64,000 nucleotides of DNA from Caulobacter endophyticus (GTDB taxonomy: Bacteria; Pseudomonadota; Alphaproteobacteria; Caulobacterales; Caulobacteraceae), in contig NZ_QDKQ01000033.1 in NCBI RefSeq assembly GCF_003116815.1, positions 62,001 to 126,000 of the forward strand, written 5' to 3'. Both the position numbers and the translations under genes were made by a program. Of the stretch, positions 17,358 through 26,194 are shown one piece after another (positions within the stretch are counted from its first letter, which is position 1; each line of letters begins with the position of its first letter). The notes under the pieces were generated by a model, which was not told where the DNA came from, did not search any database, and saw only the letters and a list, made by a program, of their open reading frames with translations.

Positions 17358-18059
17358 ATGCGCATCGGCCTCCTGGAAACGGGCGAACCGCCCGAAAGCC
17401 TGATCTCCGACCACGGCCGCTACGGCGGCATGTTCCAGCGCCTGCTGGGGCCTGGCCACGACTACGCGACCTTCGACGTCCAGGCCGGCGTTCTGCCCAG
17501 GACGCTCGACGCCTGCGACGCCTACATCGTCACCGGCAGCTCGGCGGGGGTCTATGACGACCTGCCGTGGATCGAGCCGCTGAAGGGCTTTCTGGCCTCA
17601 GCCCGCGACCAGGTTCCGCTGGTCGGGGTGTGCTTTGGCCACCAGGTGATGGCCGAGGCTTTCGGCGGCAGCGCGGTGAAGTCCGACAAGGGCTGGGGCA
17701 TCGGCCTGCAGAGCTATTCGGTGTCGAAGCCGGCGGCCTGGATGGACGATGTCGCCCATGTCAGCGCGCCCGGTTCGCACCAGGACCAGGTCGTGACCCT
17801 GGCGCCGGGCGGCCAGGTGCTGGCCGGCAGCGACTTCACCCCGTTCGGCGTGCTGGCCTATGGCGACAAGGCCATCTCGATGCAGTTCCACCCGGAGTTC
17901 GACCCGGCCTACGCCACGGCCCTGATCGAAAGCCGGCGCGGCACGCGGTTTTCCGAGGAACAGGCCGACGCGGCCGTGGCCTCCCTGGCCGCGCCCAACG
18001 ACAGCAGGCGCATCGCCGGCTGGATCGGCGCCTTCCTTGGGGAGGCAACCAAGGCCTGA
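17358..18059 (+). CDS. Class I glutamine amidotransferase-like protein
   Basis: A 233-residue stand-alone GATase1 domain. The nucleophile elbow is VGVCFGHQVMAEAFGG (Cys in GVCFGHQ), and the His-Glu part of the triad is in SMQFHPEF. IVTGSSAGVYDDLPWI is typical of the GMP-synthase-like GATase family. It should hydrolyse glutamine or a gamma-glutamyl compound to release ammonia; no synthetase partner is adjacent, so it may act on gamma-glutamyl metabolites. It sits in a run of plus-strand genes beginning with the HIG1-like protein. Confidence 0.88.
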   Translation: MRIGLLETGEPPESLISDHGRYGGMFQRLLGPGHDYATFDVQAGVLPRTLDACDAYIVTGSSAGVYDDLPWIEPLKGFLASARDQVPLVGVCFGHQVMAEAFGGSAVKSDKGWGIGLQSYSVSKPAAWMDDVAHVSAPGSHQDQVVTLAPGGQVLAGSDFTPFGVLAYGDKAISMQFHPEFDPAYATALIESRRGTRFSEEQADAAVASLAAPNDSRRIAGWIGAFLGEATKA

Positions 18060-18097
18060 CTTGGCCGTTGCGGCTGGACAAGCGGGAGAACAAGGCC

Positions 18098-18745
18098 ATG
18101 CGTCTCGCCACCGTGATGCTCGCCGCCGGCCTGACCCTGGCGGGCGGCGCCGTGATCGCCATGACCCAGGGCGCGGCCAGTCCCGCACCGGCCTCCCCGC
18201 CGGCCGAGGACCTGAAGACCGCCGCCAGCTTTCAGTCGATCAAGGACCCGGCCGCCCGCTCGGTCGCGCTGTTCACCGAGGCGGGCAAGGTGATCCAGAG
18301 CCCCCGCTGCCTGAACTGCCACCCGGTCGAGCGCGCGCCCACCCAGGGCGACGACCTGCATCCGCACAACCCGCCGATGGTCGCCGGCCAGAGCGGCCAT
18401 GGTCCCACCGGCATGCCCTGCCTGTCGTGCCACGGACCGGCCAACGTCAGGACCTTCGGCCAGCAGGTGAAAAGCATCCCTGGCGACCCGCACTGGGCGC
18501 TGGCCCCGGCCGAGATGGCCTGGCAGGGCAAGTCGCTGGGGCAGATCTGCGCCCAGCTGAAGGACCCGGCCCGCAACGGCGGCAAGACCCTGGCCCAGAT
18601 CCACGAGCACATGGCCCGCGACCATCTGGTCGGCTGGGGCTGGAACCCGGGCGAAGGCCGCAAGCCCGCTCCCGGTACGCAGGCCCAGTTCGGCGAGATC
18701 ATCAAGGCGTGGATCGACACCGGGGCCAAGTGCCCGAAGGCATGA
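18098..18745 (+). CDS. Periplasmic c-type cytochrome-like protein with two CXXCH motifs
   Basis: A 215-residue protein with an N-terminal signal peptide or anchor (MRLATVMLAAGLTLAGGAVI). It has two heme-attachment motifs, CLNCH at 71-75 and CLSCH at 108-112. Related proteins are often annotated as an isoquinoline 1-oxidoreductase subunit, a name carried over from neighbours in other genomes; the molybdenum subunits are not adjacent here. Role by inference: periplasmic electron carrier. It follows the amidotransferase gene after 38 bases and could share its transcript. Confidence 0.75.
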   Translation: MRLATVMLAAGLTLAGGAVIAMTQGAASPAPASPPAEDLKTAASFQSIKDPAARSVALFTEAGKVIQSPRCLNCHPVERAPTQGDDLHPHNPPMVAGQSGHGPTGMPCLSCHGPANVRTFGQQVKSIPGDPHWALAPAEMAWQGKSLGQICAQLKDPARNGGKTLAQIHEHMARDHLVGWGWNPGEGRKPAPGTQAQFGEIIKAWIDTGAKCPKA

Positions 18746-18788
18746 GACGCCTGGACAACCCGCGATCGGCCTGACCAATATCCCGACC

Positions 18789-18806
18789 AATGACAACGTT
18801 GGCATT
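18789..18806. promoter_or_regulatory. LacI-family-type operator upstream of the glycoside hydrolase gene
   Basis: An 18-base palindrome centred on AACGTT (AATGACAACGTTGGCATT) with a single mismatched base pair. Sites of the form TGACAACGTTGTCA are classic targets of LacI-family sugar regulators in Caulobacter and related bacteria. It ends 28 bases before the hydrolase ATG, in a place where binding would block transcription or initiation. No LacI-type gene is in the window, so the regulator must act from elsewhere. Confidence 0.6.
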
Positions 18807-18834
18807 ACCAGCGTTGCGGGACAGGGAGAGGTCG

Positions 18835-20694
18835 ATGCGGCGGATGTTCGAGCGCGTTCTGGCGGCCGCGGCCATGCTGGCCATGGCGGCTTCGGCGGCG
18901 CAGGCGGGGCCGACCCTGACCCGGGCCGACCGGCGCGACGGCCAGGACCTGTCGGGAACCTGGAACTATTCGGTCGACCCCTATCGCGACGGGATCGCCG
19001 GCTTCCATCGCGGTCCGCCCGGAACCGGCCACCGCCGCTATGACGACAGCGACGTCGAGCAGGTGACCCGCGCCGATCCCAAGGCGCTCTACGAATACGA
19101 CATGCAGCGTTCGCCGACCGCGACCCTGCCGGCCTCGTGGCTGACCCATGCGCCCGAGATGCGCCACTACCAGGGCCTGGTCTGGTACCAGCGGCGGTTC
19201 GAAACGCCGGCCTTGAAGCCCGGCCAGCGGGCCTTCCTGCGGTTCGAGGCCGCCAACTACACCGCCAGGGTCTATCTGAACGGCCAGGCCGTGGGCGAGC
19301 ACGAGGGCGGCTTCACGCCGTTCTCGCTGGAGGTGACCAGGCTGCTGCGCGCCGGCCAGAACCAGGTGACGGTCGGCGTCGACTCCACTCCCGCCGTCGA
19401 CGGCGCGCCGCCGCCGGTCACCGACTGGGAGACCTATGGCGGCCTCACCCGGCCGGTCCGGCTGGTGATCACGCCGGCCACCTTCGTCGACGAGGCCTGG
19501 GTGCGCCTGACCCGCGACGGCAAGGCGATCGCCGCCGACGTGCGCCTGGACGGTCCGGCCGCCGCCGGCCAGGCGGTCAAGGTCGAGGTCGCCGGCCTCA
19601 ACCTCACGCTCTCCGGCCAGGCCGGCGCCGATGGGGTGGCCAGGCTGTCGGCGCCTGCGCCCAGGGGGCTCAGACGCTGGGCGCCCGGCGCGCCCGTGCT
19701 CTATGACGTCCGCGTCCGGGCCGGCGACGACGTGCTGACCGACCGCGTCGGCTTCCGCACGGTCGAGGTGCGCGGCGGCGAGATCCTGGTCAACGGAAAG
19801 CCGGTGTTCCTGCGCGGCGTCTGCCTGCACGAGGAGGAGCTGGGCGAGAACCCGGCCCGCACCATCACGCAGGCCTCCGCCCACGCCCTGCTGGCCGAGG
19901 CGCGCGACGGCCTGCACGCCAATTTCGTGCGCCTGGCCCACTATCCTCATTCGGAGGTGACCACGCGCCTGGCCGACGAAATGGGCCTGCTGGTCTGGAG
20001 CGAGATCCCGATCTACTGGCTGGTCGATTTTAGCAACGCCCGCACCCTGACGCTGGCGCGCGGCATGCTGGAAGATTCCATCCGCCGCGACCGCAACCGC
20101 GCCTCGATCGTGCTGTGGAGCGTGGCCAACGAGACCCCCGTCAGCGACGCCCGCAACGCCTTCCTCGGGACCCTGGCCGACGACGTGCGGGCTCTGGACG
20201 ACACGCGCCTGGTCACCGCCGCCCTGCTGGCCGACCGCAAGATCGTGGATGGCAAGCAGGTTATGGGCGTCGACGACCCCCTGGCCGCCAAGCTCGACGT
20301 GCTGGCGGTCAACACCTATGCCGGCTGGTACTCCGACGACAGCCTCGACGCCGTCGCCCAGATCGCCTGGCGGCCCACCGACAAGCCGATGGTGTTTTCC
20401 GAATTCGGCGCCGACGCCCTGGCCGGCTTCAGCGATCCGGCCCTGATGCGCAAGTTCTCCGAGGACTTCCAGGCCCGCTACTATGTCCAGACCCTGGCCA
20501 TGGCGGCCAACGCCCCGTCCCTGCGCGGCATGTCGCCCTGGATCCTCAAGGACTTCCGCTCGCCGCGCCGCCAGCACCCCGTCTACCAGCAGGGCTGGAA
20601 CCGCAAGGGCCTGATCTCGCCCACCGGGCGGCGCAAGGCCGCCTTCAAGGTGCTGGCCGACTACTACGAGAAGCTGGCGGGGGAAGCGCGGTAG
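18835..20694 (+). CDS. Glycoside hydrolase family 2 protein (beta-glucuronidase/beta-galactosidase-like)
   Basis: A 619-residue secreted enzyme: signal peptide MRRMFERVLAAAAMLAMAAS...AQA, a sugar-binding jelly roll (LPASWL, YQGLVWYQRRFETP, FEAANYTARVYLNGQ, VGEHEGGFTPFSLEVT), an immunoglobulin-like domain and a TIM barrel. The barrel holds the acid/base Glu in SVANETPVSDAR and the nucleophile Glu in VFSEFGADAL, both expected for clan GH-A enzymes. Beta-glucuronidase is the nearest description (length and NGKPVFLRGVCLHEE), but the exact sugar cannot be read. ATG 18835 has an AGGGAGAG ribosome binding site. The LacI-type operator just upstream suggests induction by a carbohydrate. Confidence 0.88.
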   Translation: MRRMFERVLAAAAMLAMAASAAQAGPTLTRADRRDGQDLSGTWNYSVDPYRDGIAGFHRGPPGTGHRRYDDSDVEQVTRADPKALYEYDMQRSPTATLPASWLTHAPEMRHYQGLVWYQRRFETPALKPGQRAFLRFEAANYTARVYLNGQAVGEHEGGFTPFSLEVTRLLRAGQNQVTVGVDSTPAVDGAPPPVTDWETYGGLTRPVRLVITPATFVDEAWVRLTRDGKAIAADVRLDGPAAAGQAVKVEVAGLNLTLSGQAGADGVARLSAPAPRGLRRWAPGAPVLYDVRVRAGDDVLTDRVGFRTVEVRGGEILVNGKPVFLRGVCLHEEELGENPARTITQASAHALLAEARDGLHANFVRLAHYPHSEVTTRLADEMGLLVWSEIPIYWLVDFSNARTLTLARGMLEDSIRRDRNRASIVLWSVANETPVSDARNAFLGTLADDVRALDDTRLVTAALLADRKIVDGKQVMGVDDPLAAKLDVLAVNTYAGWYSDDSLDAVAQIAWRPTDKPMVFSEFGADALAGFSDPALMRKFSEDFQARYYVQTLAMAANAPSLRGMSPWILKDFRSPRRQHPVYQQGWNRKGLISPTGRRKAAFKVLADYYEKLAGEAR

Positions 20695-20707
20695 GGGCTT
20701 TCGCGCC

Positions 20708-21187
20708 CTAGAGCCTCGCCGCCAGGGCGGCCATCTGGTCGGCGGCGACGCCCCAGCCTTCGTGGAAGCCCATCTGCTCGTGCATGGCCTTGTCCTCGGC
20801 CGACCAGTGGCGGGCGATGGCGGTGTAGCGGGTCTTGCCCTCGCCGATGTCCTCGAAGCGGACGACGCCGACCATGAACGGCTTTTCGGACGGGACCCAG
20901 GCGCTGGTGAAGGCGTCGGTGAAGACGATCAGCTCGTTCTCGACCACCTCCAGATAGACGCCGCGATTGGGCATCTCCTCGCCGTTCGGGCCACTCATGA
21001 CGATCAGGCTGGAGCCGCCAGTGCGCACGTCCATCTCGGCGTGCGACACGCGCCAGGGCGGCGGGCAGAACCACTCGGGCAGCAGCTCGGGCGTGGTCCA
21101 GCACTTGAAGAGCTTCTCGGCCGGCTGGTCGATGATCCGGGTCAGGACCAGTTCGTGAGCGGCGGCGGGAGCGGCGTCGAGAGCCAT
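20708..21187 (-). CDS. SRPBCC/AHSA1-domain protein
   Basis: A 159-residue START-like (AHSA1) domain: LVLTRIIDQPAEKLFKCWTT, PELLPEWFCPPPW, GGSSLIVMSGPNGEE and TRYTAIARHWSAEDKAMHEQ, ending GWGVAADQMAALAARL. The last helix is typical for polyketide-cyclase/ATPase-activator-like proteins. The family binds hydrophobic ligands or assists as a stress-responsive co-chaperone; members are often paired with ArsR regulators, which is not the case here. ATG 21187 is used because of the CGGAGA ribosome binding site; the frame extends to 21307 without homology. Confidence 0.85.
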   Translation of the reverse strand: MALDAAPAAAHELVLTRIIDQPAEKLFKCWTTPELLPEWFCPPPWRVSHAEMDVRTGGSSLIVMSGPNGEEMPNRGVYLEVVENELIVFTDAFTSAWVPSEKPFMVGVVRFEDIGEGKTRYTAIARHWSAEDKAMHEQMGFHEGWGVAADQMAALAARL

Positions 21188-21345
21188 GGCGTTTTCTCCG
21201 TATCGTTGGAAGCAGTGTTCGGCCCAAGGACGGCGCGGGTCGACCCGTCCCGACACGCGCCGGGCATTTTTTCGAAGCCGGTTGACCCGCCTCTCCCCCG
21301 AGGCCACTGTGCCGGCAATTCAAACAACTGTTTAGGGAGCGCGCC

Positions 21346-22110
21346 GTGAGCCTGTTCGACCTTTCCGGCAAGGTGGCCATCATCACCGGATCCTCGCGCG
21401 GGATCGGCAAGGCCATCGCCGAGCGCATGGCCGAGCATGGTGCCAGGGTGGTGATCTCGTCGCGCAAGGCCGGCCCCTGCGAAGAGGTCGCCGCCGCCCT
21501 CAATGAAAAGCACGGCGCGGGAACCGCCATCGCCGTACCGGCCAACATCGCCTCCAAGGAGGACCTGCAGCGTCTGGTCGACGAGACCCGCGCCGCCTTC
21601 GGCCGCGTCGACGTCTGCGTCTGCAACGCCGCCAGCAATCCCTACTACGGCCCGCTGGCCGGGATCAGCGACGACCAGTTCCGCAAGATTCTCGACAACA
21701 ACATCATCAGCAATCACTGGCTGATCTCGATGGTCGCCCCCGAGATGCGCGAGCGGAAGGACGGCGCGATCATCATCGTCAGCTCGATCGGCGGCCTGCG
21801 CGGCAACGCCATCATCGGGGCCTACAACATCTCCAAGGCCGCCGATTTCCAGCTGGCCCGCAACCTGGCCCACGAGTTCGGCCCCGACAACGTGCGGGTC
21901 AACTGCATCGCGCCTGGCCTGATCAAGACCGACTTCGCCAAGGCGCTGTGGGACGATCCCAAGACCCTGGAGCGCTCGACCGCCGGCGTGCCCCTGCGCC
22001 GGATCGGCGAACCGGACGAGATCGCCGGGGCGGCGGTCTATCTCGCGTCCAGCGCGGGCAGCTTCATGACCGGACAAGCCCTGGTGGTGGACGGCGGGGC
22101 GACCATCTAG
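21346..22110 (+). CDS. SDR-family oxidoreductase
   Basis: A 254-residue classical short-chain dehydrogenase: cofactor motif TGSSRGIGKAIAERM, the NAAS block, catalytic Ser in IIVSSIGGLRG and the Tyr-Lys pair in GAYNISKAAD, then NCIAPGLIKTDF and the C-terminal MTGQALVVDGGATI. Start is GTG at 21346 with GGGAGCG ahead. It probably reduces or oxidises a hydroxy/keto substrate with NAD(P). A short dyad AAACAACTGTTT (21323-21334) lies just upstream. Confidence 0.9.
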   Translation: MSLFDLSGKVAIITGSSRGIGKAIAERMAEHGARVVISSRKAGPCEEVAAALNEKHGAGTAIAVPANIASKEDLQRLVDETRAAFGRVDVCVCNAASNPYYGPLAGISDDQFRKILDNNIISNHWLISMVAPEMRERKDGAIIIVSSIGGLRGNAIIGAYNISKAADFQLARNLAHEFGPDNVRVNCIAPGLIKTDFAKALWDDPKTLERSTAGVPLRRIGEPDEIAGAAVYLASSAGSFMTGQALVVDGGATI

Positions 22111-22235
22111 GGCGGGCTCGCCCCTGGCGCGACGGCGGCGATTTCCTGTGCGGCCCAGGGTCGCGCCCCGCCGAAATTAACCGTCAGCACAAGAGGTTGC
22201 CGCTAGGAGATGAGGGTCAATCGAGGACCCGCCGC

Positions 22236-24812
22236 TTGAAGCGCATCCTGCCCCTGCTGCTCGCGCTCGTCGCCCTGACCGGCGCCCTGCCGGCCCGCGC
22301 CGCCTCGCCGGAGATCGGCGGCCAGGCCAGCAAGCTGCAGACCCTCTATCGCGAGATCGGCGTCCAGCGGGCCGGGCCCGCCCCCCACGCCAACGAAGAC
22401 GTCGAGCGCGCCGGCCGCCGGGCCCTGCGCCAGCGGGGCGACACGCGGCTCTACGCCCTGTGGCGAGTGCTCTACGCCTACAAGAGCAACCACGTCGACC
22501 AGGCCTTCAAGGACTGGATCGCCACGGTGCGCGCCACCGCCCGCGCGGACGGCGACAGCGAACTGTCGACCCTGGCCGAGATGATGGAGGCCGCCTACGA
22601 GCTGGAGACCCGGGGTCCGAGCGGCGTCGACGACGCCCGCTGGGCGCGGTTCCTGGAGGGCTCGGGCCGCGAGATCGGCCTGATGGCCGGCGTCGAACGC
22701 ATCCGCCTCCTGGCGCGCAGCGGCCGCTGGACCCAGGCCAGCCAGTTCGCCGGCGAGCTGTTCGAGGACCTGGAAGAACGCGGCTCGGTCGCCCGGCCGC
22801 TGCTGGCCGAGGCCCACCAGGTGCACTCCTACACGCTGTCGGAAATCGGCGACAAGGACGGCGCCCTCGACCACATGGCCGAGGCCGCGCGGCTGGACGA
22901 GCGCGACGCCTTCTACATGCGCAAGATCGAGCGGCTGTACGACATCGCCTACACCGCCGCCGAGCTGGGCGAGATCCAGGCTGCCGAACGGTTCGCCGAC
23001 ATGCACCACCGCATGAGCGAAGCCACCGGCGACCAGGACCTGCTGACCTGGGACCAGAACCTGTGCGCGGTGATCGCCGACGCCCGCGACGACCCGCGCG
23101 CCGTGCTGCGCTGCCTCGTCGATGCAGGCCCGGCCCTCGCCGCCCCGCGCGACCGGGTGTCGGTGTCGATACTGCGGCTGCGGGCCAAGGCCCTGGCCCG
23201 GACGGGCTATGCGGCCCAGGCCCGCAACGATCTGGCCGTGCTGGACCAGGCGCCGCCGCGCGCGGCGCGCCCGGATCCGGTGGGCCGGGTGCTGGTCGAG
23301 GCCTACATCGCCAACGCCGAGGGGCGCGGCAAGGACGCCTTCGCCCTGTTCGACCGCTGGCGCGCCACCCACGCCCGCGAGGCCAGCGCCACCCAGGCCG
23401 CCACCGCCGCCCAGATCTCGTCGGCCCTGGAGGCCGAACTGCGGGCCAAGCGCAGCGAGAGCCGCCGCCTGACCGCCGAGGTCGAACTGACCCGCCGCCT
23501 GGTGCAGGCCGCCGGCGTCATCGCCGCCCTGATGGCCCTGCTGGTGGTCGGGGGCGTGGCCTGGGCGCTCTACATGCGTCGGACCCAGGCCCACCTGAAG
23601 GACGCTCGCGGCCGGGCCGAGGCGGCCAGCGACGCCAAGTCCTCGTTCCTGGCGGTGATGAGCCACGAGCTGCGTACGCCGCTGAACGGCATGCTGGGCA
23701 TGGCCCAGGCCCTGCGCGCCAACGAGCTGGGCTCCGGCCAGCGCGAGCAGGTCGACCTGCTGATCGATTCCGGCGAAACCCTGCTGGTGCTGCTGAACGA
23801 CATCCTCGACCTGTCGAAGATCGAGGCCGGCAAGCTGGAGATCGCCCCCACCGCTGGCGACCTGACCCAGGCCGTCGGCCGGTTGGTCAACGGCTTCCAG
23901 CCCACCGCCCGCGAGAAGGGCATCGTCCTGTCGTTCAACATCGACGGCAACCCGCCGCCGTGCCTGATGTTCGACGTGGTGCGGGTGCGCCAGTGCGTCG
24001 CCAACCTGGTGTCCAACGCCCTGAAATTCACCAGCGAGGGCCGGGTCGACGTGACCCTGGCCTGCGCGCTGGAGCCAAACAGCGGACGCCAATCCGTGAA
24101 GCTGACCGTCAGCGACACCGGCATCGGCATGAGCGCGGCCACGCTGGACAAGCTGTTCGGCGCCTTCACCCAGGCCGACGCCTCGACCACCCGCAACTAC
24201 GGCGGCTCGGGCCTTGGCCTCAACATCACCCGGCGGCTGGCCGAGCTGATGGGCGGCTCGGTCAATGTGCGCAGCCGCGAGGGCGAGGGCTCGCTGTTCA
24301 CCCTGCGCTTCATGGCCGACGCGGCCGAGGCCTCCTCCGCCGCCTTGCCGACCGAGGCGCCGGCCGCGACCTTCGAGCTGGACGCCCTGGCCTCGCTGGG
24401 CGGGCGGCGGGTGCTGGTGGTCGACGACCACCCGATCAATCGCCGGGTCATCCGCCTGTTCCTGGAGCCGTTCGGCTGCGAGCTGGTCGAGGTCGAAAAC
24501 GGCCAGGAGGCCCTGGCCGCCGTCGAGGCCGAGGCCTTCGACATCGTGCTGATGGACGTCAACATGCCGGTGATGGACGGGCTGGAGGCCACGCGCCGCC
24601 TGCGGGCGGATCCGCGCTGGCGCAGCCTGCCGATCGTCGCCCTGACCGCCGACGTGATGAGCACCCAGATCCGCACCTGCCTGGAGGCGGGCATGGACGC
24701 CCACGTCGCCAAGCCGATCGACATGCGCAACCTGCTGACCATCCTGGCCCAGGTGGTGGTCGCCGCCCAGGCGCGAACGGAGACGCGCTCGCGCAAGGTC
24801 GCGGCCGGCTAG
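22236..24812 (+). CDS. Membrane hybrid histidine kinase with a large helical sensor domain
   Basis: An 858-residue protein. Signal/anchor LPLLLALVALTGALPARA, then about 390 residues of helical, TPR-like sequence (for example LHDMAEAARLDERDAFYMRKI-like repeats), one membrane span (about 430-450), and a HisKA domain with the phospho-acceptor His477 in VMSHELRTPLNGML. The ATPase domain follows (NLVSNALKFT, DTGIGM, GGSGLGLNIT), and a C-terminal receiver has Asp774 in LMDVNMPVMDGLE. The start is taken as TTG 22236, after which the signal sequence follows directly; an ATG at 22210 is out of frame. It is a phosphorelay sensor. The facing response regulator gene (24820-25266) is a candidate partner, 8 bases away in convergent orientation. 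Confidence 0.9.
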   Translation: MKRILPLLLALVALTGALPARAASPEIGGQASKLQTLYREIGVQRAGPAPHANEDVERAGRRALRQRGDTRLYALWRVLYAYKSNHVDQAFKDWIATVRATARADGDSELSTLAEMMEAAYELETRGPSGVDDARWARFLEGSGREIGLMAGVERIRLLARSGRWTQASQFAGELFEDLEERGSVARPLLAEAHQVHSYTLSEIGDKDGALDHMAEAARLDERDAFYMRKIERLYDIAYTAAELGEIQAAERFADMHHRMSEATGDQDLLTWDQNLCAVIADARDDPRAVLRCLVDAGPALAAPRDRVSVSILRLRAKALARTGYAAQARNDLAVLDQAPPRAARPDPVGRVLVEAYIANAEGRGKDAFALFDRWRATHAREASATQAATAAQISSALEAELRAKRSESRRLTAEVELTRRLVQAAGVIAALMALLVVGGVAWALYMRRTQAHLKDARGRAEAASDAKSSFLAVMSHELRTPLNGMLGMAQALRANELGSGQREQVDLLIDSGETLLVLLNDILDLSKIEAGKLEIAPTAGDLTQAVGRLVNGFQPTAREKGIVLSFNIDGNPPPCLMFDVVRVRQCVANLVSNALKFTSEGRVDVTLACALEPNSGRQSVKLTVSDTGIGMSAATLDKLFGAFTQADASTTRNYGGSGLGLNITRRLAELMGGSVNVRSREGEGSLFTLRFMADAAEASSAALPTEAPAATFELDALASLGGRRVLVVDDHPINRRVIRLFLEPFGCELVEVENGQEALAAVEAEAFDIVLMDVNMPVMDGLEATRRLRADPRWRSLPIVALTADVMSTQIRTCLEAGMDAHVAKPIDMRNLLTILAQVVVAAQARTETRSRKVAAG

Positions 24813-24819
24813 AGTTCTC

Positions 24820-25266
24820 CTAGTCGATCTCGAAGGTGTCGGGCTGGTGCGGAGCTGCGGGCTTGGCGGCCGGCGGCGGGGCAGGCGTTGCGGCGCGGGG
24901 CTCGGGCGCCAGCAAGGCGCTGACCCGCTTGGACAGGTCGGCGGCGGTGAACGGCTTGACGATATAGCCGTTGGCGCCCTCGTTCAGGGCCAGCTTGACG
25001 GTGTCGATATCGCCGCGGGCGGTGATCATCATCACCGGCGTGCGCAGCTTGCGATGCCTGCGCATCAGCCGCAGCACCTCCAGCCCGCTCATGCCCGGCA
25101 TCTGGATGTCGAGCAGCACGAGATCGGCGCGGACGTGGCTGAGGGCTTCCAGGCCGATCGTCCCGTTGGGCGCGGCGGTGACGCGATGACCCGCCTGGCT
25201 GAGCACCAGGTCGACAAACTCGCGGATCAGCAAGTCGTCGTCGATCACCAGGATGGAATGGGGCAT
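24820..25266 (-). CDS. Single-domain response regulator with proline/alanine-rich tail
   Basis: A 148-residue protein: receiver domain (VIDDDLLIREFVDL, phospho-acceptor Asp53 in LVLLDIQMPGMSGLE, MMITARGD, VKPFTAADL) plus a short proline- and alanine-rich tail ending DTFEID. No output domain is visible, so it would act by protein contact, like CheY or DivK. ATG 25266 is the usual family start; TTG at 25299 is in frame. A TATAGT box around 25298 may be the promoter. Confidence 0.88.
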   Translation of the reverse strand: MPHSILVIDDDLLIREFVDLVLSQAGHRVTAAPNGTIGLEALSHVRADLVLLDIQMPGMSGLEVLRLMRRHRKLRTPVMMITARGDIDTVKLALNEGANGYIVKPFTAADLSKRVSALLAPEPRAATPAPPPAAKPAAPHQPDTFEID

Positions 25267-25367
25267 GGGCGGCTCGGGACGCGTCGGGTACTCGACCAAC
25301 TATAGCGCGCGCCGCGCGTCTGTCGCACCCCCGCGTGCGTGGGAAGCGCGCGCTTATTGTCGCGGGA

Positions 25368-26081
25368 TCAGCGGCAGAGGCGGTAGGGGCTGAGGTCCAG
25401 GTGCAGGTGGTCGGCGTGGGCGGCGTTGTAGTCTGGGCTCAGAACCGCGCCGAACAGCTCGCAGCCCCCGGCGCGGGCCACCCGCAGGAAGCGGCCCTCC
25501 GGCCCCTGGTCGCGGAAGTCGCCGGCGATGGTCAGCCGCCGGCCGTCGGCCAAGCGCACGCCGGAAACGTCCAGCGCCGAGGCGCTGGCGTGCTGGCTGG
25601 GCCGCGCGCCGGAGCGGCCGTAGATCGTGCGGCAGGCATAGGTCCCCAGGTGCTCGACGCGCACAAGCTGCGTATCCAGCAGCCGTTCGGCGGCGGGCGA
25701 GAGCACCTGCCGCTCCCATACCGCATAGCGCAGGGCCAGCGGGCAGGTCATGACCGGGGCGGCGGGCGACAGGCGGCTTGGCGCCCGCACCGCGTCGCGA
25801 GTCGAGCAGAAGCCCTCCTCGCGGACGGGCTGGTCGACGGGGGTGATCCCGCCGGCCCGCATGGCGGCGCGGCAGGCGGCCGGGTCGGCGCCGATCCGCG
25901 CCAGCTTGGTCTCCGTGGCCAGGCCCAGCGGCTGGTCGAGCGAAAACGGCTTCCAGGCCAGGTCCTGCGGCGGGGCGATGCGGTCGACGAGGGCCGCAAG
26001 CAGCAGGCCCGCGAGGACGGCGTCCAGCAGGAAGCCGCCGATCTCGGCCAGCGCCAGGGCCTGGGGCGAAGCGGGTTTCAC
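25368..26081 (-). CDS. Extensin-like family protein (LAS-type peptidase fold)
   Basis: A 237-residue protein with one N-terminal hydrophobic segment (GGFLLDAVLAGLLLAALVD) and the extensin-like C-terminal domain. The metal-ligand motifs of LAS-family peptidases are visible: SQHASASALDVSGV and HADHLHLDLS. Cysteines in TCPLALRYAVW, YACRTIYGRSG and GGCELFG are typical. The family is found in the alphaproteobacterial envelope and may cut or modify cell-wall peptides; direct evidence is scarce. It diverges from the MFS gene downstream across about 110 bases. Confidence 0.85.
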   Translation of the reverse strand: MKPASPQALALAEIGGFLLDAVLAGLLLAALVDRIAPPQDLAWKPFSLDQPLGLATETKLARIGADPAACRAAMRAGGITPVDQPVREEGFCSTRDAVRAPSRLSPAAPVMTCPLALRYAVWERQVLSPAAERLLDTQLVRVEHLGTYACRTIYGRSGARPSQHASASALDVSGVRLADGRRLTIAGDFRDQGPEGRFLRVARAGGCELFGAVLSPDYNAAHADHLHLDLSPYRLCR

Positions 26082-26194
26082 GCAGGCTGCAACGGCCAGG
26101 CGAGCCGTCCGGTTCGCCGCGCCGGCTTGGCGAGCCGGACGGAAACGGGCATGACCGCCTGCCCGGTCGGCCAGCGACCGCCCAGAGACCGTCG

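Noticed and set aside
22203..24704. 833-residue minus-strand frame across the hybrid kinase
   Set aside because: Antisense shadow; low complexity and no family match.
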